From BS750m-G62 sp046483505 (lineage in GTDB: Bacteria > Planctomycetota > Phycisphaerae > FEN-1346), in contig JAWODB010000001.1 in NCBI GenBank assembly GCA_046483505.1, forward strand, positions 1-28,636: DNA of 28,636 nucleotides, given 5' to 3'. A model generated the notes under the pieces. It saw only the letters and a program-made list of their open reading frames with translations, had not been told where the DNA came from and did no database searches. Shown here in pieces: positions 7,255-15,006 of this stretch; the stretch's first letter is position 1, and each line of letters starts with the position of its first letter. The position numbers were made by a program, and so were the translations under genes.

Positions 7255-8766
7255 ATGATGGAACCTGAGAAACCCCTCCTCCGCATGGAAGGCATCGTCA
7301 AGGACTTCCCCGGCGTCCGGGCCCTGAGCGGTGTCGACTTCACGGTCCGCGCGGGCGAGGTCCACGCCCTCATCGGCGAGAACGGGGCCGGCAAATCCAC
7401 CCTGATGAACGTCCTGGCCGGCCGCTTCGCGGACTACGGCGGCCGGATCGTCGTGGACGGCACGGAGGCCCGGCCGACGAACCCGCGCGAGGCGCTCGCC
7501 CTCGGCATCGGCGTCATCTTCCAGGACCTCAGCGTCCTTTCGAACCTGACGGTTGCCGAGAACCTCCTCCTGGGACACGAGCCCGCCGGCCCCCTGCCCG
7601 GCACGCTGAACCGGCGATCGCTGAACGCCCAGGCCCGGCGCGTCGTCGACGAACTCGGCTTCGACCTGCCCGTCGGCACACCCGTCGGCCGGCTGAGTCA
7701 CGCCCGCCAGTGCCTCGTCGAGATCGCCCACGCCATCCAGGGGAACGTGCGGCTTCTCGTGTTCGACGAACCGACGGCCTCGCTCGGCTCCGCCGACGTC
7801 CAGCGCCTCTTCGAGGTCATCCGGGACCTGAAGCGGCGCGGCATCGGCATCGTGTACATCTCGCACCGATTGGCCGAACTGCCGGCGATCGCCGACCGCG
7901 TCACGGTCCTCCGCGACGGCCGGGTGGTCGGCACGCGCGCCGTGGCGGAGACGAAGGTCTCGGAACTCAGCCACATGATGCTGGGGCGTCGGCTCGCGGA
8001 GATGTTCCCCGAGAAACGGAACACGCCCGGCGAACCGGTGCTGCGCGTAGGCGGCCTGTCGCGGCCGGGCGCCTTCCGGGACGTCTCGTTCGACGTGCGG
8101 GCCGGTGAGATCGTCGGCCTGGCCGGCCTCGTCGGCTCGGGCCGGACCGAAATCGCCAGGGCCGTCTTCGGCGCCGACCCGGCCGAGGGACGGGTGGAAC
8201 TCGCCGGGGAGCCACTCGTGCGCCGCTCGCCGCGCCGGTCGATGGCCCGCGGCCTCGGCATGATCCAGGAAAGCCGCAAACGCGACGGCGCCATCACGGG
8301 CCTCTCGGTAGGCCGGAACGTCGCCGTCAGCGTGATGGACCGCCTGGCGGGCCCGGTGGGCGTGCTGCCTCCCGGCCGCATCCGCGCCGCCGCCATGCAC
8401 ATGATCCGCCGTATGGACGTCCGCCCGCCGGACCCGGACCGCGCCATCGAGACGCTGAGCGGCGGAAACCAGCAGAAGGCCCTTCTGGGGCGGTGGCTTT
8501 GCCGCGACCCGAAGGTCCTCATCCTGGACGAGCCGACCCAGGGCATTGACGTCGGCACGAAGGCGCAGATCTACCGCCTCATCATGGACCTGGCGCGGGA
8601 GGGGCGCGGCGTCCTGCTCATCTCCTCGGAACTGTTTGAACTCGTCAGCCTCGCCGACCGCATTCTCGTTGTCCGCCAAGGACGGATCGTCGACGAGATG
8701 GTCCCCGGCCCGGACACGGACGTCGACGCCGTGTTCGCGGCCTGCATGCGAAAGGAGCCGCAATGA
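7255..8766 (+). CDS. Sugar ABC transporter ATP-binding protein, tandem NBDs (RbsA/XylG class)
   Basis: The product is 503 aa, the usual size of RbsA/MglA/XylG-type double ATPases. The first NBD has Walker A GENGAGKST (41-49), Walker B LLVFDEPTAS (about 167-176) and a degenerate signature LSHARQC. The second NBD has the atypical GLVGSGRTE (291-299) normal for this class, signature LSGGNQQK (401-408) and LILDEPTQGID (about 422-432). It powers import of a monosaccharide together with the two genes that follow; its stop overlaps the permease start by four bases. The ATG at 7255 is chosen because the protein then begins just before the conserved LRMEGIVKDFPG segment; an ATG at 7207 would prepend a hairpin-encoded stretch. 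No good Shine-Dalgarno precedes 7255. Confidence 0.92.
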   Translation: MMEPEKPLLRMEGIVKDFPGVRALSGVDFTVRAGEVHALIGENGAGKSTLMNVLAGRFADYGGRIVVDGTEARPTNPREALALGIGVIFQDLSVLSNLTVAENLLLGHEPAGPLPGTLNRRSLNAQARRVVDELGFDLPVGTPVGRLSHARQCLVEIAHAIQGNVRLLVFDEPTASLGSADVQRLFEVIRDLKRRGIGIVYISHRLAELPAIADRVTVLRDGRVVGTRAVAETKVSELSHMMLGRRLAEMFPEKRNTPGEPVLRVGGLSRPGAFRDVSFDVRAGEIVGLAGLVGSGRTEIARAVFGADPAEGRVELAGEPLVRRSPRRSMARGLGMIQESRKRDGAITGLSVGRNVAVSVMDRLAGPVGVLPPGRIRAAAMHMIRRMDVRPPDPDRAIETLSGGNQQKALLGRWLCRDPKVLILDEPTQGIDVGTKAQIYRLIMDLAREGRGVLLISSELFELVSLADRILVVRQGRIVDEMVPGPDTDVDAVFAACMRKEPQ

Positions 8767-9800
8767 CCGACGCGGGGCGGGCCGCGCCGCCGACGCGCCG
8801 GCGGTGGCGGCCCTCGTTTCAACTGATCCAGGCCGGCACGGTCCTCGTGCTGCTGCTCGCGCTGTGCGCCGTCTCGGCCGTCCGAAGCGACACGTTCTTC
8901 ACGTGGCGGAACCTCGTGACGAACCTGCTGACGAATGCCTCGTACCTGGGCCTCATCGCGTGCGGCATGACGTTCGTGATGGTGGCGGGTGGATTCGACC
9001 TGTCGGTCGGCTCCACGACGACCGTGTGCAGCGTGGTGACGGTCCTGGTGCTCCAGGGCCTGGCGGAGCAACCGCCGTGGCTCGCCATCACCGCCGCCGT
9101 GGTCGTGACGGCGGCCGCGGGGACCGCCCTTGGGGCGTTCAACGGCATCTCGGTGGCGTACGTGGGTGTGAATCCGTTCGTCACGACCCTTTCGACGATG
9201 CTCGTCTTCCGGGGTATCGCCCTCATCCTGACCGAGGGCGGACAGACGCTGAGCGTGCCGCTCGCCCTGAAAGACGTCTTCGGCGAGGTCTACTGGGGCA
9301 AGGTCAGCCTGTTCAGCAGCACCGCCCGTCCGGTGACCGTGCCGATTCTCGTCTTCCTGGGCGTCTTCGCGGTGGCGGTCTTCGGCTTGCGTTTGACGCG
9401 CTTCGGTCATTACGTGTACGCTGTGGGCGGCAACGAGAACGCGTCGTGGCTGGCTGGGATCAACACGCGGCTGGTCAAGGCGGCGACGTACGCGCTGTGC
9501 GGTCTCTCGTGCGCGTTCGCCGCCGTCATCTATACGGGAATGTCGAACACCGCCCAGGCCGCCAGTTACCAGGGGCTGGAACTGGTCGTCATCGCGAGCG
9601 TGATCGTGGGCGGCACGCCGCTGGGCGGCGGGGCGGGAGGGCTCTTCTACACCCTCATCGGCCTCCTGCTGCTCGCGGTCATCGAGAATCTGCTCCCCCA
9701 GTTCGGCATCGAGGAGGAGTACCGCAACATCGTCCGCGGGTCCATCATCCTGGTCGTCGTGGCGATGGACACGCTCGTTCGCAAACGAGGAAGGAGATAG
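8763..9800 (+). CDS. Sugar ABC transporter permease (RbsC class)
   Basis: The product is 345 aa, an integral membrane protein with about nine or ten hydrophobic segments. It has the family motifs MTFVMVAGGFDLSVGS (about 76-91) and GTPLGGGAGG near 285, which are the substrate-channel and coupling regions of the ribose/xylose/galactose permease family. The N-terminus is short and arginine-rich before the first membrane segment near residue 20. It overlaps the ATPase gene by ATGA and is followed 4 bp later by the binding protein, so the three genes form one translational unit. The sugar cannot be read from sequence; the adjacent mutarotases suggest a deoxyhexose. Confidence 0.92.
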   Translation: MTDAGRAAPPTRRRWRPSFQLIQAGTVLVLLLALCAVSAVRSDTFFTWRNLVTNLLTNASYLGLIACGMTFVMVAGGFDLSVGSTTTVCSVVTVLVLQGLAEQPPWLAITAAVVVTAAAGTALGAFNGISVAYVGVNPFVTTLSTMLVFRGIALILTEGGQTLSVPLALKDVFGEVYWGKVSLFSSTARPVTVPILVFLGVFAVAVFGLRLTRFGHYVYAVGGNENASWLAGINTRLVKAATYALCGLSCAFAAVIYTGMSNTAQAASYQGLELVVIASVIVGGTPLGGGAGGLFYTLIGLLLLAVIENLLPQFGIEEEYRNIVRGSIILVVVAMDTLVRKRGRR

Positions 9801-9804
9801 CCGG

Positions 9805-10758
9805 ATGCTGACGCGACCACGCCTGGCCCTGGCGACCGGCCTGCTGGCGGTTGTGCTGGGAGGTTGTTCCGGCGACGACGGGACCGGCGCCGGCGGCGAG
9901 GATGGCGACGCCGACGTCACCATCGGCTTCTGCATGACCCTGGACCATCCGTACTGGCAGAACATGCGCCTCGGCGCCATCGACGAAGGCAAAAAGCACG
10001 GGGCCGAGGTCATCATCATGAACGCCAGGGAGGACCCCGTCCTCCAGATCCAGCAGGTCCAGGAACTCATCGCCCGCCAGGTCGACATCGCGTGCGTCGT
10101 CCCGATGAAGAAGGAACCGCTGGTCGCCGGCGTCCGGGCCCTGAACGAGGCCGGCATCCCGGTCATCATCGTCAACCGCGAGGTCGCCGAGGGATGTAAC
10201 TACCTTTGCTACACCGGCACGGACACCTACGCCGGTGCCGTGACGAGCGCCGAGATCCTGATGGACGCCGTCGGCGGCGAGGGCGGCGTCGTGGAACTCC
10301 ATCAGCACAAGGGCACCGGGCCGCAACTCATGCGGTCCCAGGCCCTGCGCGACGTGATGAAGAAGTATGCGAAGGTCGAACTCCTGGCCAGCGTGCCGCA
10401 CGACGGTGACCGCGGCAAGGCCGTCAAGGAAACCCAGGTCCTCCTTGAGAAGTATCCGGACCTCGCGGGCATTTACGCGCACGGCGACAACTTCGCCATC
10501 GCCGCCGCCGACGCCTGCCGTCAGGCCGGCCGCCGCGACGTCGCCGTCGTCGGGATGGGCGGCAGCCGCGAGGCCATCGAGGCCGTCAAGGAAGGCAAGA
10601 TCACCGGCACCAGTTACCAACAGCCGGAAGAGGAAGGCCGCAGCGCCGTCCGCCTCGCCGTCCGGCATCTCCGCGGCGAGACGCTGGAGCCGCGGTATCT
10701 CATCCCGTGCCCGGCCATTACGAAAGAGAACGCCGACGAGTTCGAGGGGCAGTTCTGA
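9805..10758 (+). CDS. Sugar-binding lipoprotein of ABC transporter (RbsB class)
   Basis: The product is 317 aa. Its signal ends in the lipobox VLGGC (Cys21), followed by an acidic glycine-rich linker, so it is probably anchored in the cytoplasmic membrane facing the periplasm. The mature part is a type-1 periplasmic binding fold opening with VTIGFCMTLDHPYWQNM, and includes IARQVDIACVVP and GIPVIIVNRE strands usual for ribose/allose-type binders. It delivers sugar to the permease and ATPase encoded immediately upstream. The start is the ATG 4 bp after the permease stop, with GGAAGGAG just upstream inside the end of the permease gene. The ligand is unknown. Confidence 0.92.
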   Translation: MLTRPRLALATGLLAVVLGGCSGDDGTGAGGEDGDADVTIGFCMTLDHPYWQNMRLGAIDEGKKHGAEVIIMNAREDPVLQIQQVQELIARQVDIACVVPMKKEPLVAGVRALNEAGIPVIIVNREVAEGCNYLCYTGTDTYAGAVTSAEILMDAVGGEGGVVELHQHKGTGPQLMRSQALRDVMKKYAKVELLASVPHDGDRGKAVKETQVLLEKYPDLAGIYAHGDNFAIAAADACRQAGRRDVAVVGMGGSREAIEAVKEGKITGTSYQQPEEEGRSAVRLAVRHLRGETLEPRYLIPCPAITKENADEFEGQF

Positions 10759-10777
10759 TTCCCGTGGAGTGAAACCG

Positions 10778-11932
10778 ATGAGCGGCGCCCGCGCCAAAAC
10801 CGAACGCGTCCTGGCCGCCCTCGAACACCGCGAGGCCGACCGCGTGCCCGTTACGGACTTCTTCTGGACGAACTTCGTCCGCCGCTGCAAGGCCGAACTC
10901 GACGTCGGCGACGACTTCGACCCCTACCGCCACTGGGACCTCGACATGATCGTCGTGAACCCGAATATGGACCCGCACCTCACGGGCATCGACGTGCTGG
11001 AGGACACGCCCGACCGCAAGGTCGTCCGCACGGGTTTCGGCACCACGATCGAGCGGCGAAGCACGTTCCCGATGCCGAACTTCCTGGCGTTCGAGACCGA
11101 GACGTTCGAGCAGATGGAGGCCTTCGCGTTCGACGATCCCCGCGACCCGCGCCGGTACCACGAGGCCCTGGACGACCAGATCAACGGTGTGGGCGACGAG
11201 TTGAACCTCGGCCTGCCGTCGTTCGTCGACCGCGTGGCCGCCTGTGCCGATGACTTCTGCGTCTTCGGCGGCGTGTGCGAAATCCAGGAAGAACTCTGGC
11301 GCCTTATCGGGCCGGAGAACGTGTACCTCAAGATGGCCGAGGACCCCGACCGCCTGGCGGCCTTCATCGAGCGCATGGGCGACTTCCTGGTGGGCATCGT
11401 CGAGGGCCAGATCGAGGCCGCCGGTGGACGCCTCACCGGCCTGTACGTCTGGGGCGACGTGGCGTACGATAACGGCATGCTCTTCTCCCCCGACCTCTGG
11501 CGCCGCGTCCATAAGCCGCAACTGGCGCGCCTCTGCGACGCCGTCCACGCCCACGGCCTGAAGGTCATCTACCACGGCTGCGGCAACGCCCTGCCCCTGT
11601 ACGACGACCTCATCGAGGTCGGCGTGGACGGGTACAACCCCGTCGAGGCCAAGGCCGGCCTCGACGTCGTGGACCTGAAGCGGCGTTTCGGCGACCGGCT
11701 GGCGTTTGCCGGCAACATCGACGTCCGCGTCCTGGCCACGGGCGACCGTGAAGCCGTCCGCCGCGAGGTGCTCCGGAAACTCAACGCCGGCAAAGGCGGC
11801 GGGTTCATCGTCCAGAGCGACCACTCCGTGCCCGACAACGTTGCCCCCGCCGTCTACGACGAGGTGGTCCGCCTGACCCGCGAGGTTGGGACGTACCCCC
11901 TCGACCTCGGCGAGTTCGACGAACCGGTGTAA
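10778..11932 (+). CDS. URO-D/MtaA-family protein, copy 2
   Basis: The product is 384 aa. The family opening TERVLAALEHREADRVP and the core YHGCGN (His266, Cys268) are present. The third expected metal ligand is a serine: FIVQSDH puts Ser347 where copy 1 has a cysteine. The TIM-barrel fold is therefore kept but the zinc site is altered or reduced, so function may differ from copy 1. GGAG lies 8-10 bases before ATG 10778, 19 bp after the binding-protein gene, and the cytoplasmic-type rhamnose mutarotase follows 46 bp downstream. The context ties it to sugar uptake; the substrate is unknown. It is not likely to be HemE, given the operon and divergence from copies 1 and 3. Confidence 0.85.
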   Translation: MSGARAKTERVLAALEHREADRVPVTDFFWTNFVRRCKAELDVGDDFDPYRHWDLDMIVVNPNMDPHLTGIDVLEDTPDRKVVRTGFGTTIERRSTFPMPNFLAFETETFEQMEAFAFDDPRDPRRYHEALDDQINGVGDELNLGLPSFVDRVAACADDFCVFGGVCEIQEELWRLIGPENVYLKMAEDPDRLAAFIERMGDFLVGIVEGQIEAAGGRLTGLYVWGDVAYDNGMLFSPDLWRRVHKPQLARLCDAVHAHGLKVIYHGCGNALPLYDDLIEVGVDGYNPVEAKAGLDVVDLKRRFGDRLAFAGNIDVRVLATGDREAVRREVLRKLNAGKGGGFIVQSDHSVPDNVAPAVYDEVVRLTREVGTYPLDLGEFDEPV

Positions 11933-11978
11933 CCGCACGCCAATCAGCACACCAGGGATCTAAACCAGGAGCCGCACC

Positions 11979-12302
11979 ATGCAGCGCTACGGTATGATGG
12001 TCCGCGCGAGGGCGGGATGCCTCGAGGAATACAAGCGCCTCCACGCCTCCGTCCCGGAGGGCGTCCTGACGATGATCCGCGCCTGCCACATCCGCAACTA
12101 CTCCATCTACGAGAAGGACGGCGTCCTGTTCAGTTACTTCGAGTACCACGGCGAGGACTTCGAGGCCGACATGGCCAGGATGGCGGCCGACCCCGCCACG
12201 CAAGATTGGTGGGACGTCTGCAAACCCCTGCTGGAGCCGCTCGATACGCGTGCCCCCGGCGAGTTCTGGGCCGCCATGGACGAGGTGTTCCATTGCGATT
12301 GA
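11979..12302 (+). CDS. L-rhamnose mutarotase family protein, cytoplasmic type
   Basis: The product is 107 aa, matching the compact RhaM family, with no signal peptide. LEEYKRLHA (Tyr18, His22), HIRNYSIYE and TQDWWDVC (Trp77-Trp78) are retained. The tryptophan-proline that normally follows the His (WP in the lipoprotein paralogue) is replaced by PE. It would interconvert anomers of imported deoxy-sugar in the cytoplasm. The two mutarotases here are clear paralogues, sharing FEADMA.MAADP and EVFH.D at the C-terminus. The RBS is AGGAG, 10 bases before the ATG. The stop overlaps the next gene's TTG start by four bases. Which sugar (rhamnose, fucose or another) is not determined. Confidence 0.85.
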   Translation: MQRYGMMVRARAGCLEEYKRLHASVPEGVLTMIRACHIRNYSIYEKDGVLFSYFEYHGEDFEADMARMAADPATQDWWDVCKPLLEPLDTRAPGEFWAAMDEVFHCD

Positions 12303-13345
12303 CCTCCCGCGAGCGCGTGCTGACGGCCTTCGCGCACGAGGAACCCGACCGCGTGCCCGCGTGGTGCGGAGCGAGCCCGGAGTTCTGGGCCAAGGCCAAG
12401 CGCGAACTCGGCATCGACGACGACGAAGCCCTGCGCGTCCGTTTCGGCGACGACTTTCGCCGCGTCTTCGCCACCTATGCCGGACCCGAGGTCACGCTCT
12501 CCGAGGGCGCGACCTCGCGCACCCCGTTCGGCGTGGAGCGTCGGGGGATGGGCTACGGCCAGCCGATAAGCCATCCGCTGGCCGGCGCCTCGCTCGCCGA
12601 CATCCACGACTACCCCTGGCCCAACCCCGCGTGGATGGACGTGTCCGGCATCCGCGCCGAGGCCGAAGCCTGGGCCGGCGAGTACGCGATCCTCGGCGGC
12701 GACTGGTCGCCCTTCTGGCACGACGCCATCGACCTCCTCGGGATGGAGAACCTGTACCTGGCCATGTACGATGCCCCGGAGTGCGTCGACGCCCTTATGC
12801 AGCACATGGTGGACTACTACGCCGAGGTCAGCCGGCGCATCTTCGATGCCGCTGCCGACGCCATCGACATCTTCTTCATCGGCAACGACCTGGGCAGCCA
12901 GACCGGGCCGCTGCTCAGCCCGCCGCTGTTCGATCGGTTCGTCCGGCCGCCCCTGGCGCGCCTCATCGACCTGGGGCATGCCTACGGCCTGAAGGTGCTG
13001 CTGCACTGCTGCGGGGGCTTCGCCCCGCTCATCCCGTCGCTCATCGATATCGGGTTGGACGGCCTGCACGCCGTTCAGCCGAGTTGCGCCGGCATGAACC
13101 TGCGCCGCCTCAAGCAGGAGTTCGGCGACCGCATGCTCTTCAACGGGTGCATCGACTCGCACCACGCGCTTATTGACGGCACGCCCGAGAGCGTGCGTGC
13201 GGCCACGCGCGAGGTCATCGACATCATGGCCCCCGGCGGCGGCTTCGTCGCCGGCGCCAGCCACGATTCCATCCTCGAAGAGACCCCCGTCGAGAACGTC
13301 GTCGCCATGTTCGACACGGTCCGCGAACATGGCCGCTACGAGTGA
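12299..13345 (+). CDS. URO-D/MtaA-family protein, copy 3
   Basis: The product is 348 aa. The start is taken as TTG 12299: it overlaps the mutarotase stop (TTGA), has GAGGTG about 10 bases upstream, and gives the family opening TSRERVLTAFAHEEPDRVP. The next in-frame ATG would cut into the conserved fold. HCCGG is the His/Cys site. The C-terminal block reads GGFVAGASHDSI, with no cysteine at the third ligand position, as in copy 2. The sequence differs widely from copies 1 and 2, so the three are not recent duplicates. It is the last gene of the run, and its end overlaps the convergent propeller ORF by 10 bases. Confidence 0.83.
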   Translation: MTSRERVLTAFAHEEPDRVPAWCGASPEFWAKAKRELGIDDDEALRVRFGDDFRRVFATYAGPEVTLSEGATSRTPFGVERRGMGYGQPISHPLAGASLADIHDYPWPNPAWMDVSGIRAEAEAWAGEYAILGGDWSPFWHDAIDLLGMENLYLAMYDAPECVDALMQHMVDYYAEVSRRIFDAAADAIDIFFIGNDLGSQTGPLLSPPLFDRFVRPPLARLIDLGHAYGLKVLLHCCGGFAPLIPSLIDIGLDGLHAVQPSCAGMNLRRLKQEFGDRMLFNGCIDSHHALIDGTPESVRAATREVIDIMAPGGGFVAGASHDSILEETPVENVVAMFDTVREHGRYE

Positions 13346-14580
13346 CCTGTCGCCGGCGTGCAAAGGACCGCCTGAAGTGGAGGCCCTGCCCTCCTCCGGC
13401 GGAAGCGGGGATGCGGGAGATACGCCGTCGTTCCGCCTCCGCCATGGGCTGATACCCCATGAGTTCTTCGCTTTGAAGAACCAGGGCCTTTCCTGCAATC
13501 ACGCGGACATGCGGCGCCACAAGGAACAGGCCGCCAAGACGATTCTCTCCCGACCGCCTGAGGCATGCTTCGAACGCCTCGAGATTCCAAGGCAGGCGGC
13601 CAACGCCATCCCTTTAAATCGTCACTCCAGGCAATGCCGACGCTGGCGAAGGTGTCGAAACCGCCGCGGGGATCGTTCTCCGGAAATGCCGAGCCGTGCA
13701 TGAACATCAACGCCTTTCCGACGGCCGGCTCGTCGCGCAGGTCCAGAACGAACCCGGCGGTCAGTCGCCCTCGCGCCCACGGCCACGACGGCTGACCCAA
13801 CGTGAGCACACCCTCGTCGCGCCACGTCCGGAGATCCCTGGACCGTTTCACGCCGATGCCGTTTCGGGGCGAGTGGAAGAGGACGTACTCGTCTCCGTCC
13901 ACGATGACACAGGCGTTCTCCCCGGCCGAGACCCGCCCTGCGTAGGTCCAGGTTCTGAGATCGCGCGACCACGACATGCTCATGCCCCGCTGCTTGTAGA
14001 AACACCACCACTTGCCCGGTACGTCCATGTCCTCGAGCAGGTAGGCGTCGATCATGCGGCCCATCTTCTCCCGCGGCACGTCGGGCCCCTTGACGCGGAG
14101 CAGTTCCGGCTCGCCCCAGTGTTCCAAGTCCCTGCTCCGCATCGTCCAGATGCGGGCGGACGCGTTGCCGTACGTCTCGCCATGCGGCCGAGGATAGGTT
14201 TGCAGGCACAGCACCCACTCGTCACCGTCGCGGACGATGTTGCCCGGACTGCAATAGTTGAGGTTCCGATCGCGCGGCGTGAAGATGCGCGGCTCGCTCC
14301 ACGTCACAAGGTCACGGCTCCTGCTCCACGCCGTGTAGGAATAGGGTGCCTCGCCGCCGTCGACCTTTTCGATTCGCACCAGCGTGAAGAAGAGCCGGAA
14401 CCAGCCTTCGTGGTAAACGGCCGTCGGATCGCGGTAGGCCGTCTTGGCGTCGCCGCGGAAGAGAACCGGCGACGGGATGGCGTTCAGGGCAACGCGCGGC
14501 GGTTCACCCGCTTCGAGCACCGCTGCCAGTGAAACGCAACTCACGACGAGCGCAAAAACGAAGCGTCGCATTCGGTGCAT
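13336..14580 (-). CDS. Secreted five-bladed propeller glycosidase-like protein (GH43/GH32 superfamily), altered 3' end
   Basis: The product is 414 aa as read. Residues 1-24 are a signal peptide (MHRMRRFVFALVVSC onward). The body repeats the blade pattern of GH43/GH32-type proteins: YRDPTAVYHEGWFRLFFT, then SRSRDLVTWSEP, MRSRDLEHWGEP, SWSRDLRTWTYAG, KRSRDLRTWRDEG and AWSDDLKGWRWP. Such proteins cleave or bind furanosides and other glycans; acidic catalytic residues cannot be assigned with certainty beyond the RDP Asp. The ATG at 14580 has GGAAGGG upstream on the same strand. The natural domain should end near residue 325. The last ~90 residues are arginine/glycine-rich and encoded by the palindromic element, so the original stop has probably been lost. 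Promoter predicted at 14686-14714. Confidence 0.72.
   Translation of the reverse strand: MHRMRRFVFALVVSCVSLAAVLEAGEPPRVALNAIPSPVLFRGDAKTAYRDPTAVYHEGWFRLFFTLVRIEKVDGGEAPYSYTAWSRSRDLVTWSEPRIFTPRDRNLNYCSPGNIVRDGDEWVLCLQTYPRPHGETYGNASARIWTMRSRDLEHWGEPELLRVKGPDVPREKMGRMIDAYLLEDMDVPGKWWCFYKQRGMSMSWSRDLRTWTYAGRVSAGENACVIVDGDEYVLFHSPRNGIGVKRSRDLRTWRDEGVLTLGQPSWPWARGRLTAGFVLDLRDEPAVGKALMFMHGSAFPENDPRGGFDTFASVGIAWSDDLKGWRWPPALESRGVRSMPQAVGRESSWRPVPCGAACPRDCRKGPGSSKRRTHGVSAHGGGGTTAYLPHPRFRRRRAGPPLQAVLCTPATGHS
13381..13600. repeat. Palindrome-dense element between convergent genes
   Basis: Four dyads lie within 220 bp: GGCGGAA/TTCCGCC (13398-13404, 13431-13437), CATGGG/CCCATG (13443-13461), GTTCTTC/GAAGAAC (13463-13481, perfect 7-bp stem, 5-base loop) and CCGCCTG/CAGGCGG (13554-13560, 13593-13599) with a nested GAGGC/GCCTC (13560-13580). 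The base composition and codon pattern differ from the flanking genes. The minus-strand propeller ORF reads through it to find its stop. It may be a miniature dispersed repeat or a compound bidirectional terminator. No matching copy was seen elsewhere in the window. Confidence 0.5.
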
Positions 14581-14685
14581 CGGAACCGTCCCTTCCGTCG
14601 TGTGGTTCGTGCGAGCCGCAGATGATGGATTGCCTTGATACCGTTCGCCCGCCGGGCGCCTCGTGCGAACGATCCGGCCACCCCT

Positions 14686-14714
14686 CTCATACCACCGCAA
14701 GGGCGGGGTGTCAA
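14686..14714 (-). promoter_or_regulatory. Sigma-70 type promoter for the propeller gene
   Basis: Read on the minus strand: TTGACA (14714-14709, exact consensus), a 17-base spacer, then TATGAG (14691-14686, 4 of 6). The expected start is near 14679, giving a leader of about 100 bases to ATG 14580. A palindrome at 14643-14670 lies within that leader and could be an operator or attenuator. Confidence 0.5.
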
Positions 14715-14815
14715 CGCGGCGTACCGTGACCGAGATGAGCAGAAAGGGCGCCGCGCCAAGCGCACAAATCGCGGCTGGGAGGAAAACCCGTTATGCAACG
14801 ACGAGGAATTCGGCC

Positions 14816-14845
14816 CTGTCACGCACGAACCCGGTCCGCTACGAT
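14816..14845 (+). promoter_or_regulatory. Candidate promoter for transporter/DUF5703 genes
   Basis: CTGTCA at 14816-14821 (4 of 6), an 18-base spacer, and TACGAT at 14840-14845 (4 of 6). It lies about 160 bp upstream of the EamA start and could drive EamA and the DUF5703 gene, which are only 21 bp apart. The match is moderate. Confidence 0.3.
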
Positions 14846-15006
14846 AGGGCGTGCCCGGCCACGGACGACGCCCCCCGGCGCACCGGACTTCCCGCGCGGC
14901 CCGGCGGGCCGCAGGCTCCGACCTTACGCGCGGTACCCGTCCGGAAGCGTGGCGGCGTCCGCACCACGGAACTCGCTCTCGTCTCCGGGCCACCCGGTTG
15001 ACTGCC

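Larger units (their letters stand above)
14581..15006. other. 426-bp divergent intergenic region
   Basis: This region lies between the minus-strand propeller gene and the plus-strand transporter gene. It contains a promoter for each direction (14686-14714 minus, 14816-14845 plus), a nested palindrome in the minus-strand leader (GTTCGC 14643-14648 / GCGAAC 14665-14670, enclosing CGCCC/GGGCG), and a 7-bp hairpin GCGGCCC/GGGCCGC at 14896-14912 in the plus-strand leader. No gene is supported. Confidence 0.6.
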
